Source of the DNA: Ariolimax columbianus
Taxonomy: Eukaryota; Mollusca; Gastropoda; Stylommatophora; Arionidae
Direction of reading: 5' to 3'
Length of the DNA stretch: 64,000 nucleotides
NCBI GenBank assembly: GCA_036924085.1
Contig: JAVGWX010000013.1
Coordinates: 48,607,465-48,671,464 of the forward strand
The number at the start of each line of letters is the position of its first letter. The first letter of the stretch is position 1. The notes under the pieces are model-generated. The model searched no databases. It was not told the DNA's origin and worked only from the letters and a program-made list of their open reading frames with translations. Shown here one piece after another: positions 1 to 10,984 of the stretch. A program made the translations under genes and the position numbers.

Positions 1-950
1 GCAGTTCTTTGCTAGGGATGTCAAGGCACCAAGAAAGTACACTGGTCACTCCACCTCACAAACAAGCTGGGAGCTCGTTCTATGAAGTCTTTAACTCTTC
101 ATCCCCAACAGCAATGTGTGCTGTGATAGATATATATATATCATTATCATCATGTGCCCTGCCGGTTGGCGCTGTCGATCATGGAAATCTATCCACTTCT
201 ATCACGTGTGTCGTTTACCAACTCTTGTTGATTGTCGCCCGTACCATTCTCTCAGGCTGTCCAGCATATTCTCTCTCGGCCTTCCTCCGTCTCTCTTTCC
301 TGCTATCTTTCCCGTTGTCACGACGCACTATTAAGCAGCCTCTTCTCATAACATGCTCGAAAAAGAATGACTGCCTTGTTCTGATCCCTGCAATAAGTTG
401 TCTTTGTGTTTGTGCCTCCTCGAGTGCTGTATCATTAATCTTCTTTGCAGTCCTTGCGATCTGCAGCATTCTTCTATAAAACCACGTCTCCGTTACTTCC
501 AAAGATATAATCGCTTGCTTGCTAATTGTCCATGATTCGCCTTCATATGTCCGTACTGGTTCCGCGTAGCATCTAAGGACTCTCTTTTTCAGTTCCAGCG
601 ACAAGATTTTGCTGCACCAAATTTTCTGCATGGTCTGGAACACTGATTCTGCTTGGGCTATTCTGCATTTTATTTCGTAATTGCGTCTTACATCTGATGT
701 CATGTATGTGGCCAGGTATTTAAACGTATAAACATGTTAACTTGTCTGAATTCGGTCCGTTTTGAAATAAAATATTTTCCGAGACCGATTTCATAGTCAC
801 TATCATCACTTCCGATTTCTTATTATTTAAGCTGAGACCTTCGTTTTCACTTTGCTGAACTACCGTGTCTACTGTTTCCTTCAAGTCAGTTCCAGCTCCA
901 AGCTATCAATACAATATCATAAGCGTATTATCTATGTTCTCTCCGCCAAT

Positions 951-1226
951 TTTTTTTTTTTTTATTTTTTTTTATTTTTTTATTTTTGCTTTCGTTTTAT
1001 TTCTTTAATCCCCAAGGCGGTGTGCGTTACACTATGGTTTTTATTTTGCGCCTGTCTTCTCAGTGCATCCGACTTCAGCATGCATTTATGTAAGGGTCTG
1101 TTTCCTCCTGCATGTTCTAAAAGGGTTTGCTTCCCCGGGGTAACGCCGGTGCTGTGATGGGGATCGAACCCAGCACCTTGGGGTTGTGAGCCGTGCCACT
1201 TAACCACTAGCCCACGCCGCCTCCCA
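951..1226 (-). mobile_element. SINE-A copy (tRNA-derived) inserted in the RTE-like element
   Basis: On the minus strand it starts with a tRNA-like head containing a pol III A-box-like tagtggttaagtgg and a B-box ggttcgatccc. The body contains gctgaagtcggatgcactg, and an A-rich tail appears as the T run at 951-990. An 11-bp perfect target-site duplication, ctccgccaatt, lies at 941-951 and 1227-1237. Joining the flanks restores the interrupted reverse transcriptase. The same family recurs at 29120, 37599 and 43967. Confidence 0.9.
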
Positions 1227-1275
1227 CTCCGCCAATTGACATTCCTGGCATTGTTTGTATGCCTCTCCAGATAAA

Positions 1276-2757
1276 CTCGATGGACAGAGAGAACAGGTCG
1301 GGAGACAGAACACAAACTTGATGGACAGAGAGAACAGGTCGGGAGACAGAACACAAACTTGATGGACAGAGAGAACAGGTCGGGAGACAGAACACAAACT
1401 TGATGGACAGAGAGAACAGGTCGGGAGACAGAACACAAACTTGATGGACAGAGAGAACAGGTCGGGAGACAGAACACAAACTTGATGGACAGAGAGAACA
1501 GGTCGGGAGACAGAACACAAACTTGATGGACAGAGAGAACAGGTCGGGAGACAGAACACAAACTTGATGGACAGAGAGAACAGGTCGGGAGATAGAACAC
1601 AAACTTGATGGACAGAGAGAACAGGTCGGGAGACAGAACACAAACTTGATGGACAGAGAGAACAGGTCGGGAGACAGAACACAAACTTGATGGACAGAGA
1701 GAACAGGTCAGGAGACAGAACACAAACTTGATGGACAGAGAGAACAGGTCGGGAGACAGAACACAAACTTGATGGACAGAGAGAACAGGTCAGGAGACAG
1801 AACACAAACTTGATGGACAGAGAGAACAGGTCGGGAGACAGAACACAAACTTGATGGACAGAGAGAACAGGTCGGGAGACAGAACACAAACTTGATGGAC
1901 AGAGAGAACAGGTCGGGAGACAGAACACAAACTTGATGGACAGAGAGAACAGGTCGGGAGACAGAACACAAACTTGATGGACAGAGAGAACAGGTCGGGA
2001 GACAGAACACAAACTTGATGGACAGAGAGAACAGGTCGGGAGATAGAACACAAACTTGATGGACAGAGAGAACAGGTCGGGAGACAGAACACAAACTTGA
2101 TGGACAGAGAGAACAGGTCGGGAGACAGAACACAAACTTGATGGACAGAGAGAACAGGTCAGGAGACAGAACACAAACTTGATGGACAGAGAGAACAGGT
2201 CGGGAGACAGAACACAAACTTGATGGACAGAGAGAACAGGTCGGGAGACAGAACACAAACTTGATGGACAGAGAGAACAGGTCGGGAGACAGAACACAAA
2301 CTTGATGGACAGAGAGAACAGGTCAGGAGACAGAACACAAACTTGATGGACAGAGAGAACAGGTCGGGAGACAGAACACAAACTTGATGGACAGAGAGAA
2401 CAGGTCGGGAGACAGAACACAAACTTGATGGACAGAGAGAACAGGTCGGGAGACAGAACACAAACTTGATGGACAGAGAGAACAGGTCGGGAGACAGAAC
2501 ACAAACTTGATGGACAGAGAGAACAGGTCGGGAGACAGAACACAAACTTGATGGACAGAGAGAACAGGTCGGGAGACAGAACACAAACTTGATGGACAGA
2601 GAGAACAGGTCGGGAGACAGAACACAAACTTGATGGACAGAGAGAACAGGTCGGGAGACAGAACACAAACTTGATGGACAGAGAGAACAAGTCGGGAGAC
2701 AGAACACAAACTTGATGGACAGAGAGAACAGGTCGGGAGACAGAACACAAACTTGCA
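1276..2757. repeat. 41-bp minisatellite, about 36 copies, derived from an RT motif
   Basis: About 36 head-to-tail copies of a 41-bp unit (cttgatggacagagagaaca... on the plus strand). They are nearly identical; the variants are mainly cgggag/caggag and agacag/agatag. Because 41 is not a multiple of 3 and the unit has no minus-strand stop in any frame, all three minus frames are open for hundreds of codons. One of those frames reads QVCVLSPDLFSLSI. This is the conserved RT segment expected at exactly this point of the flanking reverse transcriptase. The long ORFs (up to 516 codons) are therefore an artefact of the array, not a host gene. Confidence 0.95.
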
Positions 2758-2938
2758 TCACTTCTTTTTTTTATCTATTTATTATCTTCCACTTGATTGT
2801 TCATTCTTATATCCGCATTCTGTCCCCGATACATATTGTGAATGAGATCTTTGCCATTAATATGAAAATTTTTCAGCATTTTGGTAGTTTCCATATGTGT
2901 CACCCAATCGAACGCTTTAACATAATCTATGAAACATA

Positions 2939-2962
2939 GTATATATATATAAATATATATAT

Positions 2963-3009
<47 letters not shown>

Positions 3010-3012
3010 GAG
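2939..3012. repeat. TA/GA microsatellite
   Basis: A run of ta dinucleotides followed by about 25 ga dinucleotides. It abuts the truncated 5' end of the RTE-like element. Confidence 0.95.
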
Positions 3013-3514
3013 GGTTATATCATCTTCTATCTCTCATCAAGACAACAACGTAAAAAGCATTACCTCACCATGGCAATGACACGCTCTAGTCTACTATCCT
3101 GTAAATGAGAATCTGATTTATTGTTAGGAAAGACATAATATCACACAAGGATACTGGCCACCCATGCATCGCATTAAGTTGAGACCTACAGAAATCAAGT
3201 CTATTTCACGTCATCCCTGACAACAGCCTCTGCTTAGTGCCTACATCTTCTATTTTGTTGTTTATTTGCTTGTAAATTTTAATGAATGCCAGATCTTACT
3301 CTTTTCTATATTCTGTGCATGCAATGACACGGACCGTACTCAGTTACACATTGTCATACAGAGCTGCTCAATGTATTGGCCATAATCGCGATATGTTTGG
3401 GGTCGAGACCAAGTGGTGAACGAGAGGGCAACTCGTAGCTGACTGCTTCCACTATGGTCAGTTAGTCAGGGCTAGTGTACCCTAGTCTGTCATTCAAGTG
3501 GGGGCACTGGAAAC
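3013..3514. other. No gene recognised
   Basis: Unique-looking sequence with no convincing coding frame or repeat. It is presumably intronic if the kinesin exon downstream belongs to a gene that spans this region. Confidence 0.5.
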
Positions 3515-4118
3515 AGGATGTCTCTGAGGAGGGCCGAGAAGAAAAAGGAGACGGGGTGGAAGACGAGGAATGAGGAAGAGGATAAATAGACGAACAAGGA
3601 GGAGTGAAAAAGTGGTGAAGAAGAAGGAGGAAGAGAAAAATAAGAGGAAGAAGGACGAGGTGGAGAAAAAGAAGATTGGAGAGAAGTAGAAGAAGAAGAA
3701 CAAGAAGAAGAAAATATGTGAAGAAGGAAGAGGCAGAAGAAGAAGACGTAGAAGAAAAATAAGAACAAGAAGAATGAAAAGTAAGAAGAAGAAAATGTAA
3801 TAGAAGAAGAAGAAGAAGAAGAATGAGGAGGAGAATATAAGAACTAGGAGGAGTAGTAGTAAAGATGGAGGAGGAGAAGACGAAGAAAAAGAACAAGGAG
3901 AAGAAGAAGAAAAAGAAAGAGAAAAAAAAATAAGAAGAAGGTTGTGAAGAGGAAGATGGAAAAAAGAAGATAAAGAAGAATAAGAGGAACATGGTAAGAA
4001 GAAGAGGAGGAAGAAGAAGAAGAATAAGGTAAAAAAGGAAGAAGAAAAAGAGGAAGAGAAGAGGAAGAATGAAGAGTCAGAAGAAGAAGAAGTAGAAGAA
4101 CAAGAAAAAGAACAAGAA
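3515..4118. repeat. GAA-rich polypurine tract upstream of the kinesin exon
   Basis: About 600 bp that is almost pure purine on the plus strand: degenerate gaa, gga and aag repeats with few interruptions. It ends about 80 bp before the splice acceptor at 4200. Long GAA/TTC tracts can form triplex DNA; the human FXN intron-1 GAA repeat is the known precedent. The serine- and phenylalanine-rich frames on the minus strand are low-complexity artefacts. Confidence 0.9.
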
Positions 4119-4200
4119 GATCCTCAAAGTAATGTCTCTTGTCTTTTGTTAGATAATACTGATATAACAAAAAAAACCTTGCCACCTTGTTTATCCTCAG

Positions 4201-4398
4201 GTAAAACATCGACCATGATTGGAAGCGACAAGACATCCTCCACCTTGGGAGTGATGCCATGTGCCATCGCCTGGCTCTTCAAGCTGATCAGTGAACAGAA
4301 GGACAAAACAGGGGCCAGGTTTTCCGTCCGAGTGTCCGCCGTCCAAGTCACAGGCAAAGAGGAGATGCTTCGTGATCTGCTCGCGGAAATAGCACAAG
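4201..4398 (+). CDS. KIF26: Internal exon of a KIF26-like kinesin (motor domain, from the P-loop onward)
   Basis: The exon is 198 bp, 66 codons, with symmetric phase 1/1 boundaries. A pyrimidine-rich tract and tttatcctcag precede it, and gtatgt follows at 4399. It encodes [10 protein letters not shown] (the end of the Walker A/P-loop), then [27 protein letters not shown] and [13 protein letters not shown]. This order is what I know from the motor domains of KIF26A/KIF26B, the divergent kinesin-11-type motors related to C. elegans VAB-8. GKTST keeps the P-loop Lys and Thr. KIF26 proteins act on microtubules and are reported as ATPase-poor motors. No flanking exons were recognised in the window, so neighbouring exons presumably lie outside it or are too short or divergent to see. 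The product is a partial protein. Family identity is confident; the gene name is inferred from recalled motifs, not from a search. Confidence 0.85.
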
Positions 4399-4845
4399 GT
4401 ATGTTTTTGGCTAACTAATTAACACAGATGGCACCTAACCGGCCGAGTTCTAGTCTTGTTCTTGTGTTTTAGTCCATTATTTGACTGGAATTTACATTAG
4501 TTGACGAATTACACTTGTGTCCACGGAAACGTGTTGTGTTTTTCAATTTGGATTAGTTAGTTCGTTTATTTTGTGGTGTTTTCCGTTAGATCATCCAGGC
4601 ATGGTCTTCTGGTATTCGGTTACTCTGTGACGTATTTCCACGGTCCAGTGCATACGGCTGAACTATATAGATAAGCGTTCTTTTTGCTATCAGTGCTGGT
4701 TGTGGTGTGACTGGGAAATGTACTCATGGGCCAATAATGGACTAACACATGGACCTAGAGAGACTGGGCCCAGTCCGGTTAGCAGCATGTCCATGAAACA
4801 TCGCTCTGGCGGTGAGTGATGTTGTCGAGAGGTCAGGCATAAAAA
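4399..4845. other. Presumed intron, no gene recognised
   Basis: Begins with the consensus donor gtatgt and continues into AT-rich sequence without a convincing coding frame or known repeat. Confidence 0.5.
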
Positions 4846-5000
4846 AAAGATGACGAGAGATGCCTGTTGAGAGAAATCTCAAATTTATTAGAGAAATAGA
4901 TTAGATTATTTGAGGAATAAACAAAAGATGACGAGAGATGCCTGAGTTGAGACAAACCTCCAAAATATTAGAGAAATTTATTAGATTATTTGAGGAATAA
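4846..5000. repeat. Tandem pair of about 75-bp repeats left of the LINE fragment
   Basis: Two adjacent copies of a unit containing gatgacgagagatgcctg, then ttagagaaat and gattatttgaggaataaac. A third, diverged copy lies at 6760-6835, on the other side of the LINE fragment. Confidence 0.85.
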
Positions 5001-6757
5001 ACTCCCAGGTAGTTTGGATTGTCGTTTGGCCGCAGATATTTGCCTTTAAGACTTATTTTGGTGTTCTGTGGTTTATTTCAAAGCGAGAATATCGTACATG
5101 TTTTTTCCTCGTTTATTTTGACCAGCCATGAGTTCGCCCACTCCTCCAACGATGTTAGGGCCTGCTGCATCCCATTGTTTGCTACGGTGAGATTTTTTTC
5201 AGAGGTCCACATAGCCAGATCGTCTGCAAACATGGAGCTGTGGACTCTTCTTTGTATATTCTCTGTGATGTTGTTTATATACACCAGGAAAAGTGTGGAT
5301 GACAGTACCCCCCTCCCTCTTGGGGTACTCCTTGCTCCAGTGTCACCTTTTTGCTCATCTGCCCTGGTACTTGAACTCTGGCTGTTCTATTTTCGAGGTA
5401 GTGGCTGATCCATCTGTACATTTTTCCAGATACTTCACTTCTTCGTAGCTTGACTTTTAGTCCCTCTTTCCACACCTTGTCAAATGCCTTCTCTAGATCC
5501 ACCCAAACCGCTACTGTATGCTTTTTCTCTTGGTAAGCATCCTCTATTTCATGTGCTATGAGAGGGATCTGGTCCTCAGTGGATCTGTGTTGTCTAAATT
5601 CTGCTTGCTGTGGAATTAATATGTGTTTTTCTTTCAGGTTTCACATCAGTCTGGTGTTTATCATACGCTCCATCAGTTTGCCTACACAGCTAAGTAGACT
5701 GATGGGCCTGTATCCATTTGGATCTGTTCTTTCTTTTTCTTTCTTTGGTACTGGTATAAGTACAGCATCTTTCCATGCATGCGCTACAATACCCCTTTTC
5801 CAGCTTTGGTTCAGGACTGGTAGTAACTTCCTCTTTGCTGTTTGGCCCAACCCCATCAGCATTTCGTTTATTATCCCATCTTTTCCGGGCGATTTCTTTT
5901 TCTTGAAAGATCTTATGGCCTCATCCATTTCATTCATTGTTAGTTTTGCCGTCATATGCTCCTCTGGTGCCATATTGATGTTGTCGTGGCTCTTTTGTTC
6001 TTCCCTAATGTCTGTATGTCTGTCTGTAGGGACATCAATGTGGTTTGCTCTGGCATAATGTTCTATAAAGGCGTTTGCTGCTCTTTTTCCGATAAGCATG
6101 TTGTCGCCCTGCTTGATGGTAATTTGTTTATTTGATGGTGTTTCTTCATTCATGGCTCTGACTAAATTCCATAGTTTGTTCCCTTCTTTGTCTAAATTGA
6201 GGCTTTCTGTTTTGTTTTTCCAGCTGTCTCTTGTTATTTGGTTGAGTGTTCTTTTGTATTTTGCAGTGATGGCCTTGAGGGCGATATTGGCTTCCATAGA
6301 TTGCTCTCTCTCTCTCTCTCTGCCATGTTCCCAGCATTTGAGACTTCATCCTCAGCTTTCTGCAGTTCACGATTCCAATATGGCCTGTAGTTTTTCCTTG
6401 CCATTCTTGGGATGGTTTCGGTGGCTGCTTGCATTATTATTTTGCTGAGGCTTTCCACCATAGGTTTCATATTGTTATTCCGTGTGGTGATGGTTTCACA
6501 CAGTCCATCTGTCAGCATTGCAAATCTGTCCCAGTCGGCTCGTCTATAGTTCCAACGTGGCAGCGGTTTTATTTCCTGCGGGCCTACTTCCATATCAATA
6601 TCTAGCCTGATTGGCCTGGGGTCGCTACCTGCCAGTTGGTCGAACACCTGACGATCTATTTTGTGGTGAATATCCCCCGTGGAGAAGGCCAAGTCTGGAG
6701 TGGAGGTGGTATGCCATGTTCTGGAATAGAAGCTAGGGCTGTCGTCCGACCTATTGA
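5001..6757 (-). mobile_element. Truncated RT/RNase-H-type LINE (endonuclease end to RT core)
   Basis: Minus-strand frames, read from 6692 down to 5078, give: the linker after the endonuclease (DRQVFDQLAGSDPRPIRLDI, NYRPYWNRELQKAEDEV); the RT N-terminal region (KSPGKDGIINEMLMGLGQ, NGYRPISLLSCVGKLMERMI); then DLEKAFDKVW, the VTLEQGVPQ region with a frameshift, and FADDLAMW. It is the same family as the elements at 57.3 and 60.7 kb but extends further 5' and stops before the RNase H domain. Several frameshifts and internal deletions make it a pseudogene. Both ends abut the 75-bp direct repeats, so no poly-GAA 3' end is present. Confidence 0.88.
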
Positions 6758-6759
6758 TA

Positions 6760-6835
6760 AGGAGAGATGTCTGAGTTGAGACAAACCTCCAATTTATGAT
6801 GGAAATAGATGAAATTATTTGAGAACGAACGAGAA
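6760..6835. repeat. Third copy of the 75-bp repeat, right of the LINE fragment
   Basis: Contains gagagatgtctgagttgag and acaaacctcc, then an AT-rich end (attatttgagaac). It matches the pair at 4846-5000 in direct orientation. Confidence 0.8.
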
Positions 6836-7916
6836 TGGCTAATAAATCACAAACAATTATTAGAGTGTTATAATTATTTTTTGTTCATTATTCTTCTATG
6901 TCCATTTTCTTTTTCAATACAGTGTTTCTGTCCTATGTATTTTATTTATGATTAACGTTAGTAACACGCTCTTTAACAGTTCCGTAATGTACTTGTGCAA
7001 TAAATAGATCATACATGCACATCAAACAACATTTTGTTAGATAATTGTCCTGCATTCGTGAGTAAATTGCGCCATCGCTCTATTGAATTATAAAGACCGT
7101 TCGACAAATAGGATTAGCTTTCTTGTTTTAGCCCGTTGTGTTTTTCGACCATCCTCAAAGAATGACGGACGGCAAGCTAATGAAGATCACTGGGCAATTT
7201 ATGGAAATTGAAAACTTGAAAGTAGTGACATCGTGTGTAGATCCATTTATGATGATGTGTTATTCTGAAATGAATCACACCAAACAAAAAATCTAGCCCA
7301 AAAATAGTTCCGTTCGGGATTTCAAGCAAAATTAAGGCTTGCAAAGATTGAATTTGCTTTTGAGCGGCTTCGCGTTCTGAGTTTTTAATCCCCTCCAATT
7401 ATTATAACAGTTTCTGAAATGGAACGTCCCCCTGAAATGTTCATTCTACGACTGTCATCTCAGATTGAGAGGACCCGTCGCTCCTGCGCGTCCTAATTCC
7501 GTCATGTGATTGTTTGTGTGTGTAACTGTATTAATTATTTTTAGCTTGGGTATCAAGCTTAGATTAGCGGTCATGTTAAGATGTCCCCGTCAGTGAGGAG
7601 AAACGGGAATTGGAGAATCGATGTGGGGAATTATGAGGGACACTCAACTGCAATTAAATCTCAGAGCTACTCCGAGCTAGTACCACTCTATTTTGTATCT
7701 TAGCTATCGCACATTGCAACTGTATCGCACATTTTTTTTTTACGCTGTCGCACACTTGGACGAAGTTGCATACCCGAGATTATTGCATATTTTGATGCTG
7801 TCGCACCTTTGTTGTGCTGTCGGCTGTACATTTATTTGCTGTCCTACACCGATGGTCTCTTATAGTGAGTTCTTCTCCTGTCGTTAACAGACAAACATTA
7901 GTTGTAGTATGACTCT
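6836..7916. other. No gene recognised
   Basis: About 1.1 kb of AT-rich sequence. Small frames are present but none shows recognisable motifs or splice-flanked coding signal. Confidence 0.5.
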
Positions 7917-8396
7917 CTGGATTCTACTGTCGATAGATTCTACTGACGATAGATTCTACTAACGATAGATTCTACTGACGATATATTCTATTGTCGATAG
8001 ATTCTACTGACGATAGATTCTATTGTTGATAGATTCTACTGACGATAGATTCTATTGTCGATAGATTCTACTGACGATAGATTCTATTGTCCATAGATTC
8101 TACTGACGATAGATTCTACTGACGATAGATTCTATTGTCGATAGATTCTACTGACGATAGATTCTACTGACGATAGATTCTACTGACGATAGATTCTACT
8201 GACGATAGATTCTACCAACGATAGATTCTACTGACGATAGATTCTACTAACGATAGATTCTACTGACGATAGATTCTACTAACGATAGATTCTACTGTCG
8301 ATAGATTCTACTGACGATAGATTCTACTAACGATAGATTCTACTGACGATAGATTCTACTGACGATAGATTTTACTGACGATAGATTTTACTGACG
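7917..8396. repeat. 16-bp tandem repeat, about 30 copies
   Basis: Units of gatagattctactgac with point variants (aac, gtc, att versus gac). There is strong unit-length conservation throughout. Confidence 0.95.
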
Positions 8397-8499
8397 AAAT
8401 ACCCTGCAGCGCTTCTTTTAACTAAGAGGAGGCTGATAAACGCACTGTATATTCTTACATTGTGTTAACAATGTCAGTCTTGGTCCTTACTGGCAACAC

Positions 8500-8870
8500 A
8501 TAAGAGTAAGATCCGGAGTTATGAGATGTGCTGTGTGGGATGTGCAGCCGGGAAGACAATCCGTGACCGAATCCGCAACACCACGTTGAGGCAGATAGTG
8601 GGGACAAACCCAGTTAGTGCCTACATCGACGCGAAAAAGAATCAAGTGGTTTGTTCATTTAATCAGAATGCATTATGACGAGTCTGCAGCGAGAGTATAT
8701 CCTTTGCAGGTGTCCGTCAACGTGCAAGGGGTCCATCTCGACCACGGTGGATTGAGAGTGTCTCTGACACTCGCAGGAAGTTACACCTAATGACAGCACA
8801 AGCCTCCCACGTGAAGATATCTACGCATCGCGCCTCTCTGTGTAGCCACATGGCAAGTCAGTAAGACAAA
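8500..8870 (+). mobile_element. 3' end of an RTE-like LINE leading into a GAA array
   Basis: The plus-strand frames give decayed matches to the C-terminus of RTE-like polymerases: RIRNTTLRQIVGTNPVSAYI, then pieces equivalent to the WFGHxxRM and GRPRxRW blocks, then SRLSVATWQVSKTNEEE. The coding remnant runs without a gap into the GAA array that starts at about 8871. The fragment at 56660-57000 is a relative. Several stops and frameshifts are present. Confidence 0.65.
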
Positions 8871-9214
8871 TGAAGAAGAAGATGGAGAAGAGGAAGAAAA
8901 AGGAGAATAATAAGAAGAAGAAGAAGAAGATGGAGAAGAGGAAGAAAAAGGAGAAGAAGAAGAAGAAGAAGAAGAAGAAGAGGGAGAAGAAGAAGAAGAA
9001 GATGGAGAAGAGGAAGAAAAAGGAGAAGAAGAAGAAGAAGAAGAAGATGGAGAAGAGGAAGAAAAAGGAGAAGAAGAAGAAGAAGAAGGGAGGAGGAGAA
9101 GAAGAAGAAGATGGAGGAGAAGAGGAAGAAAAAGGAGAATAAGAAGAAGAAGAAGAAGAAGATGGAGGAGAAGAAGAAGAAGAAGATGGAGGAGAAGAGG
9201 AAGAAAAAGGAGAA

Positions 9215-9245
<31 letters not shown>

Positions 9246-9280
9246 AAGAAGAAGATGGAGAAGAGGAAGAAAAAGGAGAA

Positions 9281-9311
<31 letters not shown>

Positions 9312-9343
9312 AAGAAGAAGAAGAAGAGGAAGAAAAAGGAGAA

Positions 9344-9374
<31 letters not shown>

Positions 9375-9823
9375 AAGAAGAAGAAGATGGAGAAGAGGAA
9401 GAAAAAGGAGAAGAAGTAGAAGAAGAAGAAGAAGAAGAAGATGGAGAAGAGGAAGAAAAAGGAGAATAAGAAGAAGAATAAGAAGAAGAAGAAGATGGAG
9501 GAGAAGAAGAAGAAGAAGAAGATGGAGGAGAAGAAGAAGAAGAAGAAGATGGAGAAGAGGAAGAAAAAGGAGAAGAAGAAGAAGAAAAAGGAGAAGAAGA
9601 AGATGGAGGAGAAGAAGAAGAAGATGGAGAAGAGGAAGAAAAAGGAGAAGAAGAAGAAGAAGAATGAGAAGAGGAAGAAAAAGGAGAAGAAGAAGAAGAA
9701 GAAGAAGATGGAGGAGAAGAAGAAGAAGAAGAAGAAGAAGAAGAAGAAGAAGATGGAGGAGAAGAAGAAGAAGAAGATGGAGAAGAGGAAGACAAAGGAG
9801 GACAAGAAGAAGAAGAAGAAGAA

Positions 9824-9854
<31 letters not shown>

Positions 9855-9872
9855 AAGAAGAAGAAGAAGAAG
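8871..9872. repeat. 1-kb GAA/AAG array with interspersed gatgga and aggaagaaaaa variants
   Basis: Nearly pure purine on the plus strand. Higher-order blocks of the form gatggagaagaggaagaaaaaggaga plus (aga)n recur about every 60-100 bp, so this is a compound array rather than a simple microsatellite. Every frame is open for long distances (Lys/Glu/Arg on plus; Ser/Phe/Leu on minus). These are low-complexity artefacts. Confidence 0.95.
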
Positions 9873-9929
9873 AAACTGACGAAAGAACGCACGTTCTTTC
9901 AAACCCAGACCATAATCTTTTAGATTATA

Positions 9930-10232
9930 TCAGGACGTGTTGGCCAGGGTATGGATGCGTGTGTGTATCTGTTTGTAGTGTGGACATATTGGCAAATGTA
10001 TGAATGCGTGTGTGTATCTGTTTGTAGTGTGGACATATTGGCCAGTGTATGGATGCGTGTGTGTCTGTCTGTAATGTGGACATATTGGCCAGTCTTTGAA
10101 TGCGTGTTTGTATCTGTTTGTAGTGATGACATATTGACCAGTGAAGGAATGCGTGTATGTATCTGTTTGTAGTGATGACATACTGACCAGTGTATGCATG
10201 CGTGTTTGTATCTGTTTGTAGTGTGTTCCACT
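9930..10232. repeat. 49-bp tandem repeat, 6 copies
   Basis: Units start at gtatggatgcgtgtgtgtat and contain ctgtttgtagtgtggacata. Sequence resembling the left flank (ggacgtgttggcca) reappears at about 10770 (ggacgtattagcta), which suggests an older duplication of the founding sequence. Confidence 0.9.
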
Positions 10233-10984
10233 ATGACAGTTTTACAGTACACAAGTTTTGTCAATCTTTTATGCACATGGAGAAGTGGTCAGACTGAAAA
10301 AAATCCCCGACATGCGCAGTCAAACCAGACACGAAGTGCTTGCGAATCCGTTACATTGGGATTTCAAGCGCCAATTTATACTAACTCATATCCCTGCATA
10401 AAAAACACAACAATATTTGTCTCCTCAACAACAATTGACAAGTTTGAGAGATTAGACCAGATTTAATTTGAGATCATGCACTGATTAAATGTCTATTTTC
10501 ATTAGAATTGTCTTTCTAGCCCGTCCTCTCACTACTATAGTGTTGTGGAAGGGGGGGGGGGGGGCATAAAGGCGGCTGACACATTAAAATGCGAAGGGCA
10601 GGAAGCAGGGAGGTACAATATTTATTAGGTTCTTGTGAAAATATTTTATCATCGCTAACCCGAGTGCACTTTCTTAATTTGTTTTCTTTCGTTAAATATT
10701 CTCCTGTCTGTAATCTACGGACGGAGGCACGCCGCATTCCACCCAGGACCGTAGTCTTATAGGCGATATGAGGACGTATTAGCTAGTGGATGCATTGTGT
10801 CCCTATGCTAGTGTTTCTGTGTGGTTTAAACCAAACTAAATGTTTTTGCTCATTGAAGTGTGGCCCCTAAATGAGTACATGTGTTTTGCTTTCTTAAAAC
10901 TGTGTTTCGTCAATTGTAACACTACAATAGGTCTAATATTATGTTAGATAAAGTAATAACAAAAAAGGTACTGTTTGTGAATAT
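10233..10984. other. No gene recognised; contains a G run
   Basis: Unique-looking sequence. A run of about 14 G lies at 10550-10564. Similarity of 10745-10790 to the left flank of the 49-bp array is the only repeat signal seen. Confidence 0.5.

Larger units (their letters stand above)
151..2938 (-). mobile_element. RTE-like non-LTR retrotransposon fragment (RT domain), split by a SINE and a minisatellite
   Basis: Read on the minus strand, the right end (2938 down to 2760) encodes a decayed RT block with CFIDYVKAFDWV. The 41-bp array (2757-1276) follows. After it come FIWRGIQTMPGMSIGGE, then, beyond the SINE-A, a linker with DTVVQQSENEGLSLNNKKSE. A longer open stretch (703-215) carries KIKCRIAQAESVF-, ELKKRVLRCYAEP-, ESWTISKQ- and RRMLQIART-type motifs. 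This motif order matches the C-terminal half of RTE/BovB-like reverse transcriptases. The element is 5'-truncated at an AT/GA microsatellite and ends near a short GAT-rich tail (140-165). Frameshifts and stops mean it is inactive. The clade assignment is from motif style only. Confidence 0.82.

Noticed and set aside
1200..2750. A 516-codon minus-strand open frame of repeated SPDLFSL/CLPTCSLCPSS
   Set aside because: It is the 41-bp array read through; all three frames are open and there is no independent coding sequence.
8787..9923. Poly-Lys/Glu and poly-Leu/Ser/Phe proteins
   Set aside because: All come from the GAA array and occur in every frame of both strands.
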